The notes beneath the pieces were generated by a model. That model did no database searches, was not told the DNA's origin, and worked only from the letters and a program-made list of their open reading frames with translations. From the NCBI RefSeq assembly GCF_900112035.1, contig NZ_FOKC01000004.1:280228-344227 (forward strand): a stretch of DNA of 64,000 bases. The letters run 5' to 3'. The position numbers and the translations under genes are program-made. Numbering within the stretch: the stretch's first letter is position 1; each line of letters starts with the position of its first letter. Origin of the DNA: Nocardioides alpinus (GTDB taxonomy: Bacteria; Actinomycetota; Actinomycetes; Propionibacteriales; Nocardioidaceae). Shown here one piece after another: positions 55,096 through 63,718 of the stretch.

Positions 55096-56277
55096 CTAGG
55101 AGCCGGCCAGGGAGAAGGCCGCATCCAGTCCGGCGCCCGCGCGACCCCGGCGAGGCAGCGACGCGTCGACGGCCAGCGAGGCCGCCGGCGCAGCGGGGAC
55201 CGTGATCACCGCGTGCTCCTCCGCCAGGTCCAGGCGGACCGCCGGGTGGTGGGCGATGCGACCGATCCGGAAGTCCAGCGCCGTCGCGAGGGCGCTGACG
55301 GTGCGGTTGACGCGGGTGTCGAGGACGAGCACCCGGAGCCGGCCGCCCCACCAGGGCGCCAGGGCACTGACGTCGGCGGCGAGCTTGCGGGTCCGGCCCT
55401 TGATGCGGGCCTCGGCGACCTGGGCGGACGCGGACTCGAGGACCTCGCGCGGCGTCTCGTGCCAGGCCGCGCCGTCGATGCGGGCGACCTCGAGCAGGTC
55501 CTCCAGCACCTTGGCGGTGAGGTGGTCGAGGAGGACGTGGGTGGGCGAGACACGGGCGAGGGCGGCCTCGAGCTGGAACGGCCCCTCCACCCACGCCATC
55601 GTGCAGCCCGCGGTGAGGTGGGCGTCGCGCACGACTGTGGTGAACCTGTCGGTGGCCTCGCCCGTCAGCAGGACGACGTCGTCGGCGGTGAGGTCGGCGA
55701 GGGTGCCGGACGACTCGGGTCGGAAGAGCCAGGCCTCGGCCTTCTCGCGCGGCAGGCCGAGGACGGCGCTGGACGGTGCGCCGTCGCGGACGGAGTCGAC
55801 CCACGACAGCACGTCGGGCTGGCGCTTGCGGCGCTCGAGACCCATCCCGCGCAGGCGCTCCCACGACCGGTCGTCGCACTCGAACAGCTGGGCGTCGTCC
55901 AGCCCGGCCCGGCGCAGCAACGCGAGTCGGCTCTCGTGGTCGACGATGACGAGCCGCACCTCGATGCGGTCGAGGAGGCGCCCCACCTCGGCAGGGTCCA
56001 TCCGCTCGGGCAGCAGCAGTGGCACGGCACCGGCCACGCGGGTGGCGAGCTCGAGCTCGAGCTGGCGGATGCCGGTGGGGACGCGGATGACCACGACCTG
56101 ACCGGGGTTGACCCCGGCCTCGATCATCCCGGCCGCGCCGTCGATGACGCGGCGGTAGAGCTCGTTCCAGGTCAGCGACGACCATTCCTGTCCGCGCCAC
56201 TCGACCACGGCGGCCTCGAGGGCGCGGTCGCGGGCGTGGCGCTGCAGCCGCGCGAGCGGCGATTGCTGAACAGGCAC
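55096..56277 (-). CDS. Degenerate ANL (acyl-CoA synthetase-like) protein
   Basis: 393 residues. The N-terminal half reads like an AMP-binding enzyme (WRGQEWSSLTWNELYRRV, GVNPGQVVVIRVPTGIRQLELELA, VDHESRLALLRRAG), but the Thr/Ser-Gly-rich ATP loop with Lys is missing: FRPESSGTLADLTADD stands in its place. The YGxTE motif and the C-terminal lysine domain are absent and the protein is short. It probably cannot form an acyl adenylate; it may bind an acyl compound or a partner. Stop lies 11 nt from the convergent transpeptidase gene. Confidence 0.65.
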   Translation of the reverse strand: MPVQQSPLARLQRHARDRALEAAVVEWRGQEWSSLTWNELYRRVIDGAAGMIEAGVNPGQVVVIRVPTGIRQLELELATRVAGAVPLLLPERMDPAEVGRLLDRIEVRLVIVDHESRLALLRRAGLDDAQLFECDDRSWERLRGMGLERRKRQPDVLSWVDSVRDGAPSSAVLGLPREKAEAWLFRPESSGTLADLTADDVVLLTGEATDRFTTVVRDAHLTAGCTMAWVEGPFQLEAALARVSPTHVLLDHLTAKVLEDLLEVARIDGAAWHETPREVLESASAQVAEARIKGRTRKLAADVSALAPWWGGRLRVLVLDTRVNRTVSALATALDFRIGRIAHHPAVRLDLAEEHAVITVPAAPAASLAVDASLPRRGRAGAGLDAAFSLAGS

Positions 56278-56382
56278 TTGCGGCCCCCTCCGAAGGTGGT
56301 GTACCGACGCAACCTAGGCGAGCCGCCGCCCTCCTGTTCGCCGTTTGCCAGATCTCCCGTCAGCCGCCTGCGAACCCCGGCG

Positions 56383-56388
56383 TAGGCT
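56383..56388 (+). promoter_or_regulatory. Leaderless -10 box for menF
   Basis: TAGGCT, 8 nt before GTG 56397. Confidence 0.5.
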
Positions 56389-56396
56389 CCTCCCTC

Positions 56397-57650
56397 GTGA
56401 CGACCCCCGCGTCCGCACCCGCCGGCGGACCTTCAGCGCCTCTGGTCGTGCGCACCGTCCCGGTGGACCTGGCGGACCTCCCGCTGCTCGAGCTGCTGCC
56501 GGAGCAGGACCCCGTGAGCTGGCTGCGTCGGGGCGAGGGCGTCGTCGGCTGGGGCGTCGCTGCCCGCCTGGAGACCTCCGGTGCGACCCGCTTCAGCGAT
56601 GCCGTGAAGTGGTGGTCGGAGACCGTGGCCCGGGCCACGGTCGACGACCAGGTCGGCGAGCCGGGCACCGGACTGGTGTGCTTCGGCGCCTTCGCCTTCG
56701 CCGACGAGCCCGGCGACTCGGTCCTCGTGGTCCCCCAGGTCATCGTGGGTCGCCGCGGCGACCGCACTTGGCTCACGACCGTGTCGGTCGAGGCTCCGCC
56801 GCTCACCCCGACCGGCACGCCACGCCCCCCGGTCGGCCTGAGCTTCTCCGACGGTGCGCGCAACGGCGAGGAGTGGATGACGGTCGTCGCGGAGGCAGTG
56901 CAGCGCATCGCGTCCGGCGCCCTGGAGAAGGTGGTCCTGGCCCGCGACCTGATCGTCACCACCGACGAGCCGCTGGACGTGCGGTGGCCGCTGCGCCGCC
57001 TCGCCGACCAGTACGAGATGTGCTGGACCTTCCACGTCGACGGCCTCTTCGGCGCCACGCCCGAGATGCTCGTACGCCGCGAGCGCGGCCTGGTGACCTC
57101 CCGGGTGCTGGCCGGCACCATCCGGCGTACGGGGGACGACGACCGCGACCTGGCGCTGGCCGCCACCCTCGCCCGCTCGTCGAAGGACCTCGAGGAGCAC
57201 GAGTACGCCGTGCGCTCGGTCGCCGACGCCCTCGAGCCGCACTGCTCCTCGATGAACGTCCCCGAGGCACCGTTCGTGCTCCACCTCCCCAACGTCATGC
57301 ACCTGGCGACCGACGTGAACGGTGTGGTCCACGACGTCGCGACGTCGCTCGAGCTCGCCGAGTCGCTGCACCCCTCCGCTGCCGTCGGTGGCACCCCCAC
57401 CCCGGCCGCGGTCGCGCTGATCGCCGAGATCGAGGGCATGCCGCGTGACCGCTACGCCGGTCCGGTCGGGTGGATGGACGCCTCCGGCGACGGCGAGTGG
57501 GGCATCGCCCTGCGCTCGGCGATGGTCACCGGGAGCGGCGTACGCCTCTTCGCCGGCTGCGGCATCGTGGCGAGCTCCGACCCCGAGGCCGAGCTGGCCG
57601 AGTCGCAGGCGAAGTTCGTGCCGGTGCGCGACGCGCTCGAGGCCGGCTGA
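56397..57650 (+). CDS. menF: Isochorismate synthase
   Basis: 417 residues from GTG. First committed enzyme of menaquinone synthesis. Chorismate-binding core: SGALEKVVLARDL, FGATPEMLV, SRVLAGTIRRTG, SSKDLEEHEYAV (Glu of the Mg site), LHPSAAVGGTPTPAA, and GPVGWMDASGDGEWGIALRS with FAGCGIVASSDPEAE. Ends one base before the convergent metallo-hydrolase stop. menD, menC and menE lie 2 kb further on the other strand. Confidence 0.93.
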   Translation: MTTPASAPAGGPSAPLVVRTVPVDLADLPLLELLPEQDPVSWLRRGEGVVGWGVAARLETSGATRFSDAVKWWSETVARATVDDQVGEPGTGLVCFGAFAFADEPGDSVLVVPQVIVGRRGDRTWLTTVSVEAPPLTPTGTPRPPVGLSFSDGARNGEEWMTVVAEAVQRIASGALEKVVLARDLIVTTDEPLDVRWPLRRLADQYEMCWTFHVDGLFGATPEMLVRRERGLVTSRVLAGTIRRTGDDDRDLALAATLARSSKDLEEHEYAVRSVADALEPHCSSMNVPEAPFVLHLPNVMHLATDVNGVVHDVATSLELAESLHPSAAVGGTPTPAAVALIAEIEGMPRDRYAGPVGWMDASGDGEWGIALRSAMVTGSGVRLFAGCGIVASSDPEAELAESQAKFVPVRDALEAG

Positions 57651-57651
57651 C

Positions 57652-58287
57652 CTACAGGTCCTGGCCCGGCTCCCGCCGCTCGAAGGCCTGGCCGTCGGGC
57701 AGCAGGTTGGCCATGTGGGTGGCGACCATGTCGAGGCCGATGTCGCTGTAGACGCGGTCGTGGATCGCCAGCGACGTCGGGGCTCCCACCGCGCGGACGA
57801 AGTCGACGGCCTCCGAGACCTTCAGCCACGGAGCACTCACCGGCGCCAGCAGGACGTCGACCGCGCGTCCGGGCGGGGTCAGTGCGTCGCCGGGGTGGTA
57901 GACGCTGGTGCCGCCGGCCACCAGGACGTAGCCGGAGTTGTCGAAGCGGTCGTAGTCGGGGTGGATCACGGCGTGCTTCTCCCCGACCACCTCGATGGCG
58001 GCGCCGGCGACGTCGAGACGGTCGCCCGGGCGTACGACGGTGACGCGCTCTGCCACCTCGGGCGCCTGCTCGCGCAGCAGCCGCTCCACGGCAGCGATCG
58101 TCCAGATCGGCACGTCGGTGCCCCGCAGGTGGTCGGCATGGACGTGGTCGGCGTGCTCGTGGGTGATGAGCACGGCGTCCGCACCGGCCAGTGCCTCCGG
58201 GTCGGTGAACACACCGGGATCGAGCACCACGACGCCACCGTCGGTCTCGATCCGCACGCAGGCATGGCCGAACTTCGTGATCCGCAT
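57652..58287 (-). CDS. Metallo-beta-lactamase-fold hydrolase (UlaG-like)
   Basis: 211 residues. Short MBL fold with THEHADHVHADHL (near 41-53, metal ligands), YHPGDALTP and AIHDRVYSD for the later ligands. Size and motif spacing resemble UlaG/YtnP-like hydrolases. Substrate unknown. TAGTCT 6 nt before the ATG indicates a leaderless transcript. Confidence 0.85.
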   Translation of the reverse strand: MRITKFGHACVRIETDGGVVVLDPGVFTDPEALAGADAVLITHEHADHVHADHLRGTDVPIWTIAAVERLLREQAPEVAERVTVVRPGDRLDVAGAAIEVVGEKHAVIHPDYDRFDNSGYVLVAGGTSVYHPGDALTPPGRAVDVLLAPVSAPWLKVSEAVDFVRAVGAPTSLAIHDRVYSDIGLDMVATHMANLLPDGQAFERREPGQDL

Positions 58288-58293
58288 GCCGCC

Positions 58294-58299
58294 AGACTA
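58294..58299 (-). promoter_or_regulatory. Leaderless -10 box for the MBL hydrolase
   Basis: Minus-strand TAGTCT, 6 nt before ATG 58287. Confidence 0.5.
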
Positions 58300-58347
58300 G
58301 GACGAGGCAATCCGCGTGATGAATGTGTGACGCGTGGGGTGCGAGGT

Positions 58348-58353
58348 TAGGGT
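58348..58353 (+). promoter_or_regulatory. -10 box for the GH16 gene
   Basis: TAGGGT, about 70 nt before ATG 58423, implying a leader of about 60 nt. Confidence 0.4.
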
Positions 58354-58422
58354 GGTGGCGCCTCTGATGGGTGGAGTGCCCTGGGGGAATTGCCAATCGC
58401 ACCCGACACGAAGAGAGTTCAC

Positions 58423-59622
58423 ATGTCTGCACGCCGCGTGCTCGCAGGCAGCGTCGCCGCGCTGCTCCTGCCCGCGTCCCTGCTCCTGACCACCGAGGCC
58501 GGCTCGGCCACCGACTCCGCGGCACGTGCCGCGTCGACGCCGGTGGCCAAGAAGGCCGGTCAGAAGATCTCGCTGGAGGTGCTGCCCCAGATCGTCCAGC
58601 AGGGCAAGCGCACCGCCAGCGCGAGCTCGGCCAAGGCCGGAGTGACCGCCACCATCAAGCCGGTCAAGGTGGGCCGCAAGGTCGTCCTCGAGCAGCTCAA
58701 CGGGTCCTCGTGGAAGAAGGTGGGCACCGCCAAGCAGCAGAAGAACGGTCGCGCCTACTTCTCCGCGCAGATCTCCAAGAGCGGCCAGCCGCTCACCTAC
58801 CGCGCCACCGCCGCGAAGTTCAAGGGCCTCAAGGCGATCAAGAGCAAGACCGATGACACCGCCCGGTGGCTGACCCCGACCTTCTCCGACGAGTTCGGCG
58901 GCAGCGTCCTCAGCCCGATGTGGAAGATGCGCGGCCAGGACTACGAGCCCACCAGCAAGCGCGCGTGCTCCAAGGGTGACCCGTCCGCCGTCAAGGTCAC
59001 CGGTGGCGCCCTGCGCCTCAGCGTGATCAAGGACCGTTCGCGCTCCGACAAGTGCAAGGCGTCGTCGCGCAAGCAGACCAAGAAGATCTCCTACCGCCTC
59101 AACGGCCACGTCGGCACGGCCGGCCTGTTCGACTTCAAGTACGGCGTTGCCGCCGCGCGCATCAAGATGCAGAAGATGCAGGGCCAGCACGCCAGCTTCT
59201 GGATGCAGCCGGTCGGCGAGAACCAGCCGGGCAGCGACGGCCACGAGATCGACATCATCGAGTACTTCGGTGACAAGCACCCGCAGGGTGGCCTGACGAG
59301 CTTCATCCACTGGTACAAGGGTCAGCGCCTCATCAAGACCGGCTCGTGGATCAAGAACTCCGAGTCGTTCCTGAAGAACAAGAAGGACGGCTGGTCGAAG
59401 AACTACCACGTGTTCTCGGTCCAGTGGACTCCTAAGGTGATCATCTTCCGCATCGACGGCAAGGAGACCTGGCGCACGTCGGCCCGCGTCTCAAAGGCCC
59501 AGCAGTACCTGATCCTCAGCCTGCTCGCCTCGGACTACGAGGCGCTCGAGCTGCCGGACAAGAAGCTGCCGCAGCACATGTACGTCGACTGGGTGCGCGT
59601 GTGGGAGACCCCGGTCTCCTGA
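58423..59622 (+). CDS. Secreted GH16-family glycoside hydrolase
   Basis: 399 residues from ATG 58423. Signal peptide (about 1-30), a Lys-rich beta domain (about 45-140) and a GH16 jelly-roll (about 150-399). Catalytic motif HEIDIIEYFG gives nucleophile Glu275, Asp277 and acid/base Glu280. Likely an endo-acting beta-glucanase or related polysaccharide hydrolase, secreted; agarase or carrageenase activity cannot be excluded. The N-terminal domain has the same pattern as the small secreted protein at 32492. Confidence 0.9.
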   Translation: MSARRVLAGSVAALLLPASLLLTTEAGSATDSAARAASTPVAKKAGQKISLEVLPQIVQQGKRTASASSAKAGVTATIKPVKVGRKVVLEQLNGSSWKKVGTAKQQKNGRAYFSAQISKSGQPLTYRATAAKFKGLKAIKSKTDDTARWLTPTFSDEFGGSVLSPMWKMRGQDYEPTSKRACSKGDPSAVKVTGGALRLSVIKDRSRSDKCKASSRKQTKKISYRLNGHVGTAGLFDFKYGVAAARIKMQKMQGQHASFWMQPVGENQPGSDGHEIDIIEYFGDKHPQGGLTSFIHWYKGQRLIKTGSWIKNSESFLKNKKDGWSKNYHVFSVQWTPKVIIFRIDGKETWRTSARVSKAQQYLILSLLASDYEALELPDKKLPQHMYVDWVRVWETPVS

Positions 59623-59647
59623 TCGCACCTGCGTGACCTGAACCACC

Positions 59648-59687
59648 GATCCGCGCGTTGGCCCCCTAGGGGGTCAGCGCGCGGATC
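59648..59687. terminator. Bidirectional hairpin shared by GH16 gene and menD
   Basis: Arms GATCCGCGCG and CGCGCGGATC enclose an inner CCCCCTAGGGGG palindrome. The menD stop codon (59666-59668) lies in the middle of the inner palindrome. A short CTTT follows on the plus side. Serves the two converging transcripts. Confidence 0.75.
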
Positions 59688-61279
59688 TTTGCGTCCAGCG
59701 CCCGGCGGTCGTCGCGACGTACGCGCGCCTCGACCACCTCGATGCCGCCGTTGGGCGAGGCCAGGGCGTGCTCGAGCTCGGGCAGGCTGGTGACGGCGAG
59801 GTGCGGGACGCGCATCGCTGCACAGAGGCTCGCGACGTCGACCCCGTGCGGGGTGCCGAAGAGGGTGTCGAACCGGTCGGCGTAGGCCGGGTCACCCTGC
59901 TCGAGGGTGGCGAAGATCGAGCCGCCGTCGTCGTTGACCACGACGATCGTCAGGTCGGGTCGCGCCTCGCGCGGGCCGAGGACCAGTCCGGTGGTGTCGT
60001 GCACGAAGGTCACGTCGCCCATCAGCGCCAGCGCCCGCGTGGACCGGGGCCGGCCCAGGGCGGCGCCGATCGCCGAGCTGGTGGTGCCGTCGATGCCGGC
60101 CAGGCCGCGGTTGGCGATGACCTTGCGACGTCCGCCGACCTCGTAGGGGGCGACCATCAGGTCGAGGTCGCGGATCGGGTTGGAGGCGCCGACGAACAGC
60201 AGTCCGCCGGGCGGCAGCGCTCGGCTGACCGCGCCTGCCACCTCGTGGGGCGTGAGGTCGGGCTCGGCGGCGAGGAGCCGGTCGAGCTGGCGAGCGACCG
60301 AGCGGTCGGCCGCGCGCCACTCCTCGAGCCACGCAGCGTCGTCCGAGCCGTCGACGCGGACGGCCTCGTGCTCGCTCGCGATCGCGTGGGGACGGCCGGG
60401 CCACATCCCTCGGGCGCGCACCGAGACGACCTCGACGTCGTCGCGCGCGAGCAGCCGGGACACGGGCCGGGACAGGGTCGGGTGGCCGAGGACGACGGCG
60501 CGCTCGATCCGCTCGCCGATCTCGGTCCCGAGCAGGAGCCGGTAGGTGCGGATGACGGCGTCACCGGTGCGACAACCGCTGCTGGGCTCGGCGAGGAGGG
60601 GCCAACCGGCAGCCTCGGCGAGCTGGCGGGCGGGCGGTCCTGCGTCGTCGCCGGCGACCACGACGGTGCGGGGGCCGAGGTCCAGGGTCGTGGCCTCCGG
60701 AGCCGTGGACGTCGCGTGGACCGCCCACGGCGGGACCTCGCCCCCGTCCCACGCGTCATCCGGCAGCAGCGGGTCGTCGAGCTGCACGTTCAGGTGGACC
60801 GGTCGCCGGTGGTCGTGCGTACGGAGGAAGGCGAGCAGCTGCCCGAGGTCTGCACCCGCGACGTCGAGGGTCGGCGCGAAGGTCCCGAAGAGGCCGTCCT
60901 GGTCGGTGGTCTGGTTGGCGCCGGTGCCGCGCAACCGGGCCGGGCGGTCGGCCGTCACCACCACGAGCGGCACGCCGGCGTGGGCTGCCTCGACCACCGC
61001 GGGCAGGAGGTTGGCGACGGCAGTGCCGGACGTGCAGACGACTGCGGCGGCGCGGCCGCTCACCTTGGCGAGCCCGAGCGCGAGGAAGCCGCCCGTGCGC
61101 TCGTCGATGCGCGTGTGCAGCCGCAGCCCGGGCCACGGCCCCGGGGTCTGCGAAGCCGCGTCGAAGAGCGCGAAGGACAGGGGCGCGTTGCGCGACCCGG
61201 GGGCCAGCACCACCTCGCGGACGCCGGCGCCGCGGAGCGCCGTCACCACGGCCCGGGCGAGCTCGGCGGAGGGGTTCAC
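59666..61279 (-). CDS. menD: SEPHCHC synthase (MenD)
   Basis: 537 residues from GTG 61279. Thiamine-diphosphate enzyme joining 2-oxoglutarate to isochorismate. VLAPGSRNAPLSFAL near the start, HTRIDERTGGFLALGLAK with the ThDP Glu, VCTSGTAVANLLPAV, ANRGLAGIDGTTSSAIGAALG and GDVTFVHDTTGLV with VVVNDDGGSIF (ThDP-Mg motif). GTG overlaps the menC stop by 4 nt. Last gene of menE-menC-menD. Confidence 0.95.
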   Translation of the reverse strand: MNPSAELARAVVTALRGAGVREVVLAPGSRNAPLSFALFDAASQTPGPWPGLRLHTRIDERTGGFLALGLAKVSGRAAAVVCTSGTAVANLLPAVVEAAHAGVPLVVVTADRPARLRGTGANQTTDQDGLFGTFAPTLDVAGADLGQLLAFLRTHDHRRPVHLNVQLDDPLLPDDAWDGGEVPPWAVHATSTAPEATTLDLGPRTVVVAGDDAGPPARQLAEAAGWPLLAEPSSGCRTGDAVIRTYRLLLGTEIGERIERAVVLGHPTLSRPVSRLLARDDVEVVSVRARGMWPGRPHAIASEHEAVRVDGSDDAAWLEEWRAADRSVARQLDRLLAAEPDLTPHEVAGAVSRALPPGGLLFVGASNPIRDLDLMVAPYEVGGRRKVIANRGLAGIDGTTSSAIGAALGRPRSTRALALMGDVTFVHDTTGLVLGPREARPDLTIVVVNDDGGSIFATLEQGDPAYADRFDTLFGTPHGVDVASLCAAMRVPHLAVTSLPELEHALASPNGGIEVVEARVRRDDRRALDAKIRALTP

Positions 61280-62235
61280 GAGATCCGATCCTGCCCTACG
61301 GACCCGAGCCTGCGGCGCCAGTGGTCGACCCGGTCGTCCGCGGCGGCCACCCGGGCGAGCGCGCCCTCGTCGACGTCGGGCCGGGTGACGGCGAGCAGGC
61401 CGTCGACGGGGAGCATCGGCTCGCCCACGACGTCGTCGGTCAGCATCTGCACGGTGGCCAGCCCGCAGGCGTGGTGCAGCTCGGGCAGGGCGGCCGCGAG
61501 GGCGACGCCGGCCGCGATGCCGATGCTCGACTCGATGGCGCTGGACACGACCACCGGGAGCCCGATGTCCTCCGCGATCCGCAGGCACGCACGCACACCG
61601 CCCAGGGGCTGGACCTTGAGCACCGCGATGTCCGCGGCCTCGAGGTCGCGCACCCGGTAGGGGTCCTCGGCACGCCGGATCGACTCGTCGGCCGCGATGG
61701 GCACGCCGACCCGGCGACGCACGACGGCGAGGTCCTCGACCGTCGCGACCGGCTGCTCGACGTACTCCAGTCCTCCGGCCGCGCGCTCGAGCGCGGCGAT
61801 CGCCCGGACGGCCTCGTCGACGTCCCACGCGCCGTTGGCGTCCACGCGGACCAGGCCGTCCGGGCCGAGCGCGTCGCGCACCGCTTCGACGCGAGCGAGG
61901 TCGTCGGCGAGCGTCTGGCCGCGCTCGGCGACCTTGACCTTCGCCGTGCGGCACCCACCTGCCGTCACGATCGCGTGGGCGCGCTCGGGGTCCGTCGCGG
62001 GCACGGTCACGTTGACCGGCACGTGCTGGCGCAGGGGCTCCGGCCACCCCACGTCGGCGGCCTCACGCGCGCAGTCCAGCCAGGGACGCGAGGTGGCGTC
62101 GTCGTACTCCAGGAAGGGTGACCACTCGCCCCAGCCCGCGTCGCCGCGGAGCAGCACGCCCTCGCGGACCGTGATGCCGCGGAAGCGGGTGCGCAGGGGG
62201 ATGGAGAAGACCCGGAGGCCGGAGGGAGCGCTCAC
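61276..62235 (-). CDS. menC: o-Succinylbenzoate synthase
   Basis: 319 residues from GTG 62235. Enolase-superfamily dehydratase: AKVKVAERG (catalytic Lys), RVDANGAW, EYVEQPV, IAADES for the metal ligands, and LKVQPLGGV with the second Lys. VSSAIESSIGI is typical of MenC. Coupled to menE and menD by 4-nt overlaps. Confidence 0.93.
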   Translation of the reverse strand: MSAPSGLRVFSIPLRTRFRGITVREGVLLRGDAGWGEWSPFLEYDDATSRPWLDCAREAADVGWPEPLRQHVPVNVTVPATDPERAHAIVTAGGCRTAKVKVAERGQTLADDLARVEAVRDALGPDGLVRVDANGAWDVDEAVRAIAALERAAGGLEYVEQPVATVEDLAVVRRRVGVPIAADESIRRAEDPYRVRDLEAADIAVLKVQPLGGVRACLRIAEDIGLPVVVSSAIESSIGIAAGVALAAALPELHHACGLATVQMLTDDVVGEPMLPVDGLLAVTRPDVDEGALARVAAADDRVDHWRRRLGSVGQDRIS

Positions 62236-63251
62236 AGAGCAGCCTGGAGGGCCTGCCGGTCCACCTTGCCGTTGGGCAGCAGGGGCAGCGACGGGACCCA
62301 CACGAAGTCGCGGGGCGCCCACGACCGCGGGTGGACCATGCTGATCCAGTCGCGGAGGTCCGGTTCGTCGGCGGTGCCGACGACGACAGCGACCAGGCGC
62401 TGGCCCCACTCGGCGTCAGGGATCCCGAAGACCTCGGCCTCGTCGACCAGCAGGTGCTGGCGCAGCCGCTCGGCCACGACCTCGACCGGGATCTTCACGC
62501 CGCCGCTGATCACGACGTCGTCGATGCGTCCGAGGATCTGCAGCCGGCCGTCCTCGTCGAAGCGGCCGGCGTCGGAGGTCAGGAACCAGCCGTCGACGAC
62601 CGTCTCGGCGGTGAGCGCCGGGTCGGCGTCGTAGTGGCTGAACAGCGTGGGCCCGGCGATGCGGACGCGTCCCTCGGCGCCGATCGTCACCGCGACCCCG
62701 TCGAGCGGCAGGCCGTCGTACACGCAGCCGCCCGAGGTCTCCGAGGAGCCGTAGGTGGAGACCAGGCGGACCCCGTGCTCCTCGGCGCGGCGACGCAGGT
62801 CGGCGTCGAGGCCGCCGCCGCCGACCAGGACGGTGTGGCAGTGCGCGAGGGCGGCGAGCTGCTCGGTGTCACCCATGATCCGGTGCAGCTGGGTGGGCAC
62901 CAGCGACACGAAGACAGGGGTGTCGGTGTGGTCGGACGCGGCGGCGCGGCCGATGTCGAGCCCCTCCACGACGATCGGCTCGTGTCCGGCCACCAGCGAC
63001 CGCACGATCACCTGCACCCCGGCGACGTACGACGACGGCAGCGCCAGCAGCCAGCGACCCGACTCCCCCAGCCGGCGCGCCGACGCCTCGACGCTGGCGA
63101 GCAGGGCGCGGCGCGGGATGACGACGCCCTTGGGCCGTCCGGTCGAGCCGGACGTCTGGATCAGCAGCGGGTCGGGGTTGTCGGCTTCGAGCCATCGCGA
63201 CAGCTGCCTGATCGCGACCGAGGGCTCGTCCGAGGGCCGGAGGAACGTCAC
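62232..63251 (-). CDS. menE: o-Succinylbenzoyl-CoA ligase
   Basis: 339 residues from GTG 63251, shorter than E. coli MenE (about 450) but usual in actinobacteria. Adenylate-forming motifs intact: QTSGSTGRPKGV (near 32-43), STYGSSETSGG, GWFLTSDAGRFDEDG and LPNGKVDRQAL with the C-terminal Lys. First gene of the operon; TAGCGT 7 nt before the GTG supports this start over any longer frame. Confidence 0.92.
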   Translation of the reverse strand: MTFLRPSDEPSVAIRQLSRWLEADNPDPLLIQTSGSTGRPKGVVIPRRALLASVEASARRLGESGRWLLALPSSYVAGVQVIVRSLVAGHEPIVVEGLDIGRAAASDHTDTPVFVSLVPTQLHRIMGDTEQLAALAHCHTVLVGGGGLDADLRRRAEEHGVRLVSTYGSSETSGGCVYDGLPLDGVAVTIGAEGRVRIAGPTLFSHYDADPALTAETVVDGWFLTSDAGRFDEDGRLQILGRIDDVVISGGVKIPVEVVAERLRQHLLVDEAEVFGIPDAEWGQRLVAVVVGTADEPDLRDWISMVHPRSWAPRDFVWVPSLPLLPNGKVDRQALQAAL

Positions 63252-63258
63252 CTCGCGA

Positions 63259-63264
63259 ACGCTA
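63259..63264 (-). promoter_or_regulatory. Leaderless -10 box for menE-menC-menD
   Basis: Minus-strand TAGCGT, 7 nt before GTG 63251. Confidence 0.45.
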
Positions 63265-63318
63265 GCCGGTCGTCCACCCCCTCGCACAGGCCGTCGTCGG
63301 GGGGCGTGGCCGTCGGCA

Positions 63319-63324
63319 TAGGCT
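63319..63324 (+). promoter_or_regulatory. Leaderless -10 box for the DUF1330 gene
   Basis: TAGGCT, 7 nt before ATG 63332. Confidence 0.5.
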
Positions 63325-63331
63325 CGGCCGC

Positions 63332-63619
63332 ATGAGTGCGTACTGGATCTGCATCTACAAGGCCGTGCACGACCCCGACAAGGTCGCGGCGTACGCCGAG
63401 CTGGCGGGGCCTGCGCTCCGCGGCGCCGGGGGCACCTTCCTGGCCCGCGGCGTGCCGGAGGCCACCTTCGAGAAGGGCGAGGCGACGCGCACCGTCGTCA
63501 TCGAGTTCGAGTCGGTGGACGCGGCCGTCGCCGCCCACGACAGCGCGGGCTACCAGGAGGCGTTGCGCGCCCTCGGCGACGGCGCCGAGCGCGACATGCG
63601 CATCGTCCCCGGCGCCTAG
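63332..63619 (+). CDS. DUF1330 domain protein
   Basis: 95 residues, full-length for the DUF1330 (dimeric alpha/beta-barrel, ferredoxin-like) family. Starts MSAYWICIYKAVHDPDK; FLARGVPEATFEKG and TVVIEFESVDAAVAAHDSAGYQEAL are the family core. No catalytic role is established. Divergent from menE with 80 bp between. Confidence 0.85.
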   Translation: MSAYWICIYKAVHDPDKVAAYAELAGPALRGAGGTFLARGVPEATFEKGEATRTVVIEFESVDAAVAAHDSAGYQEALRALGDGAERDMRIVPGA

Positions 63620-63718
63620 GGTCGAGGCCACGCGTGGCTGCACTCGCACGACCTCACGACAACTGAACCGAGGACGTGCCTGTGGCCCGATCACCGGTGG
63701 TGTCGGGCTGTGGGGCGC

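Noticed and set aside
53299..56385. A 1,028-codon open frame on the plus strand
   Set aside because: Antisense to menG and the ANL-like gene and out of frame with the L,D-transpeptidase; no domain is visible.
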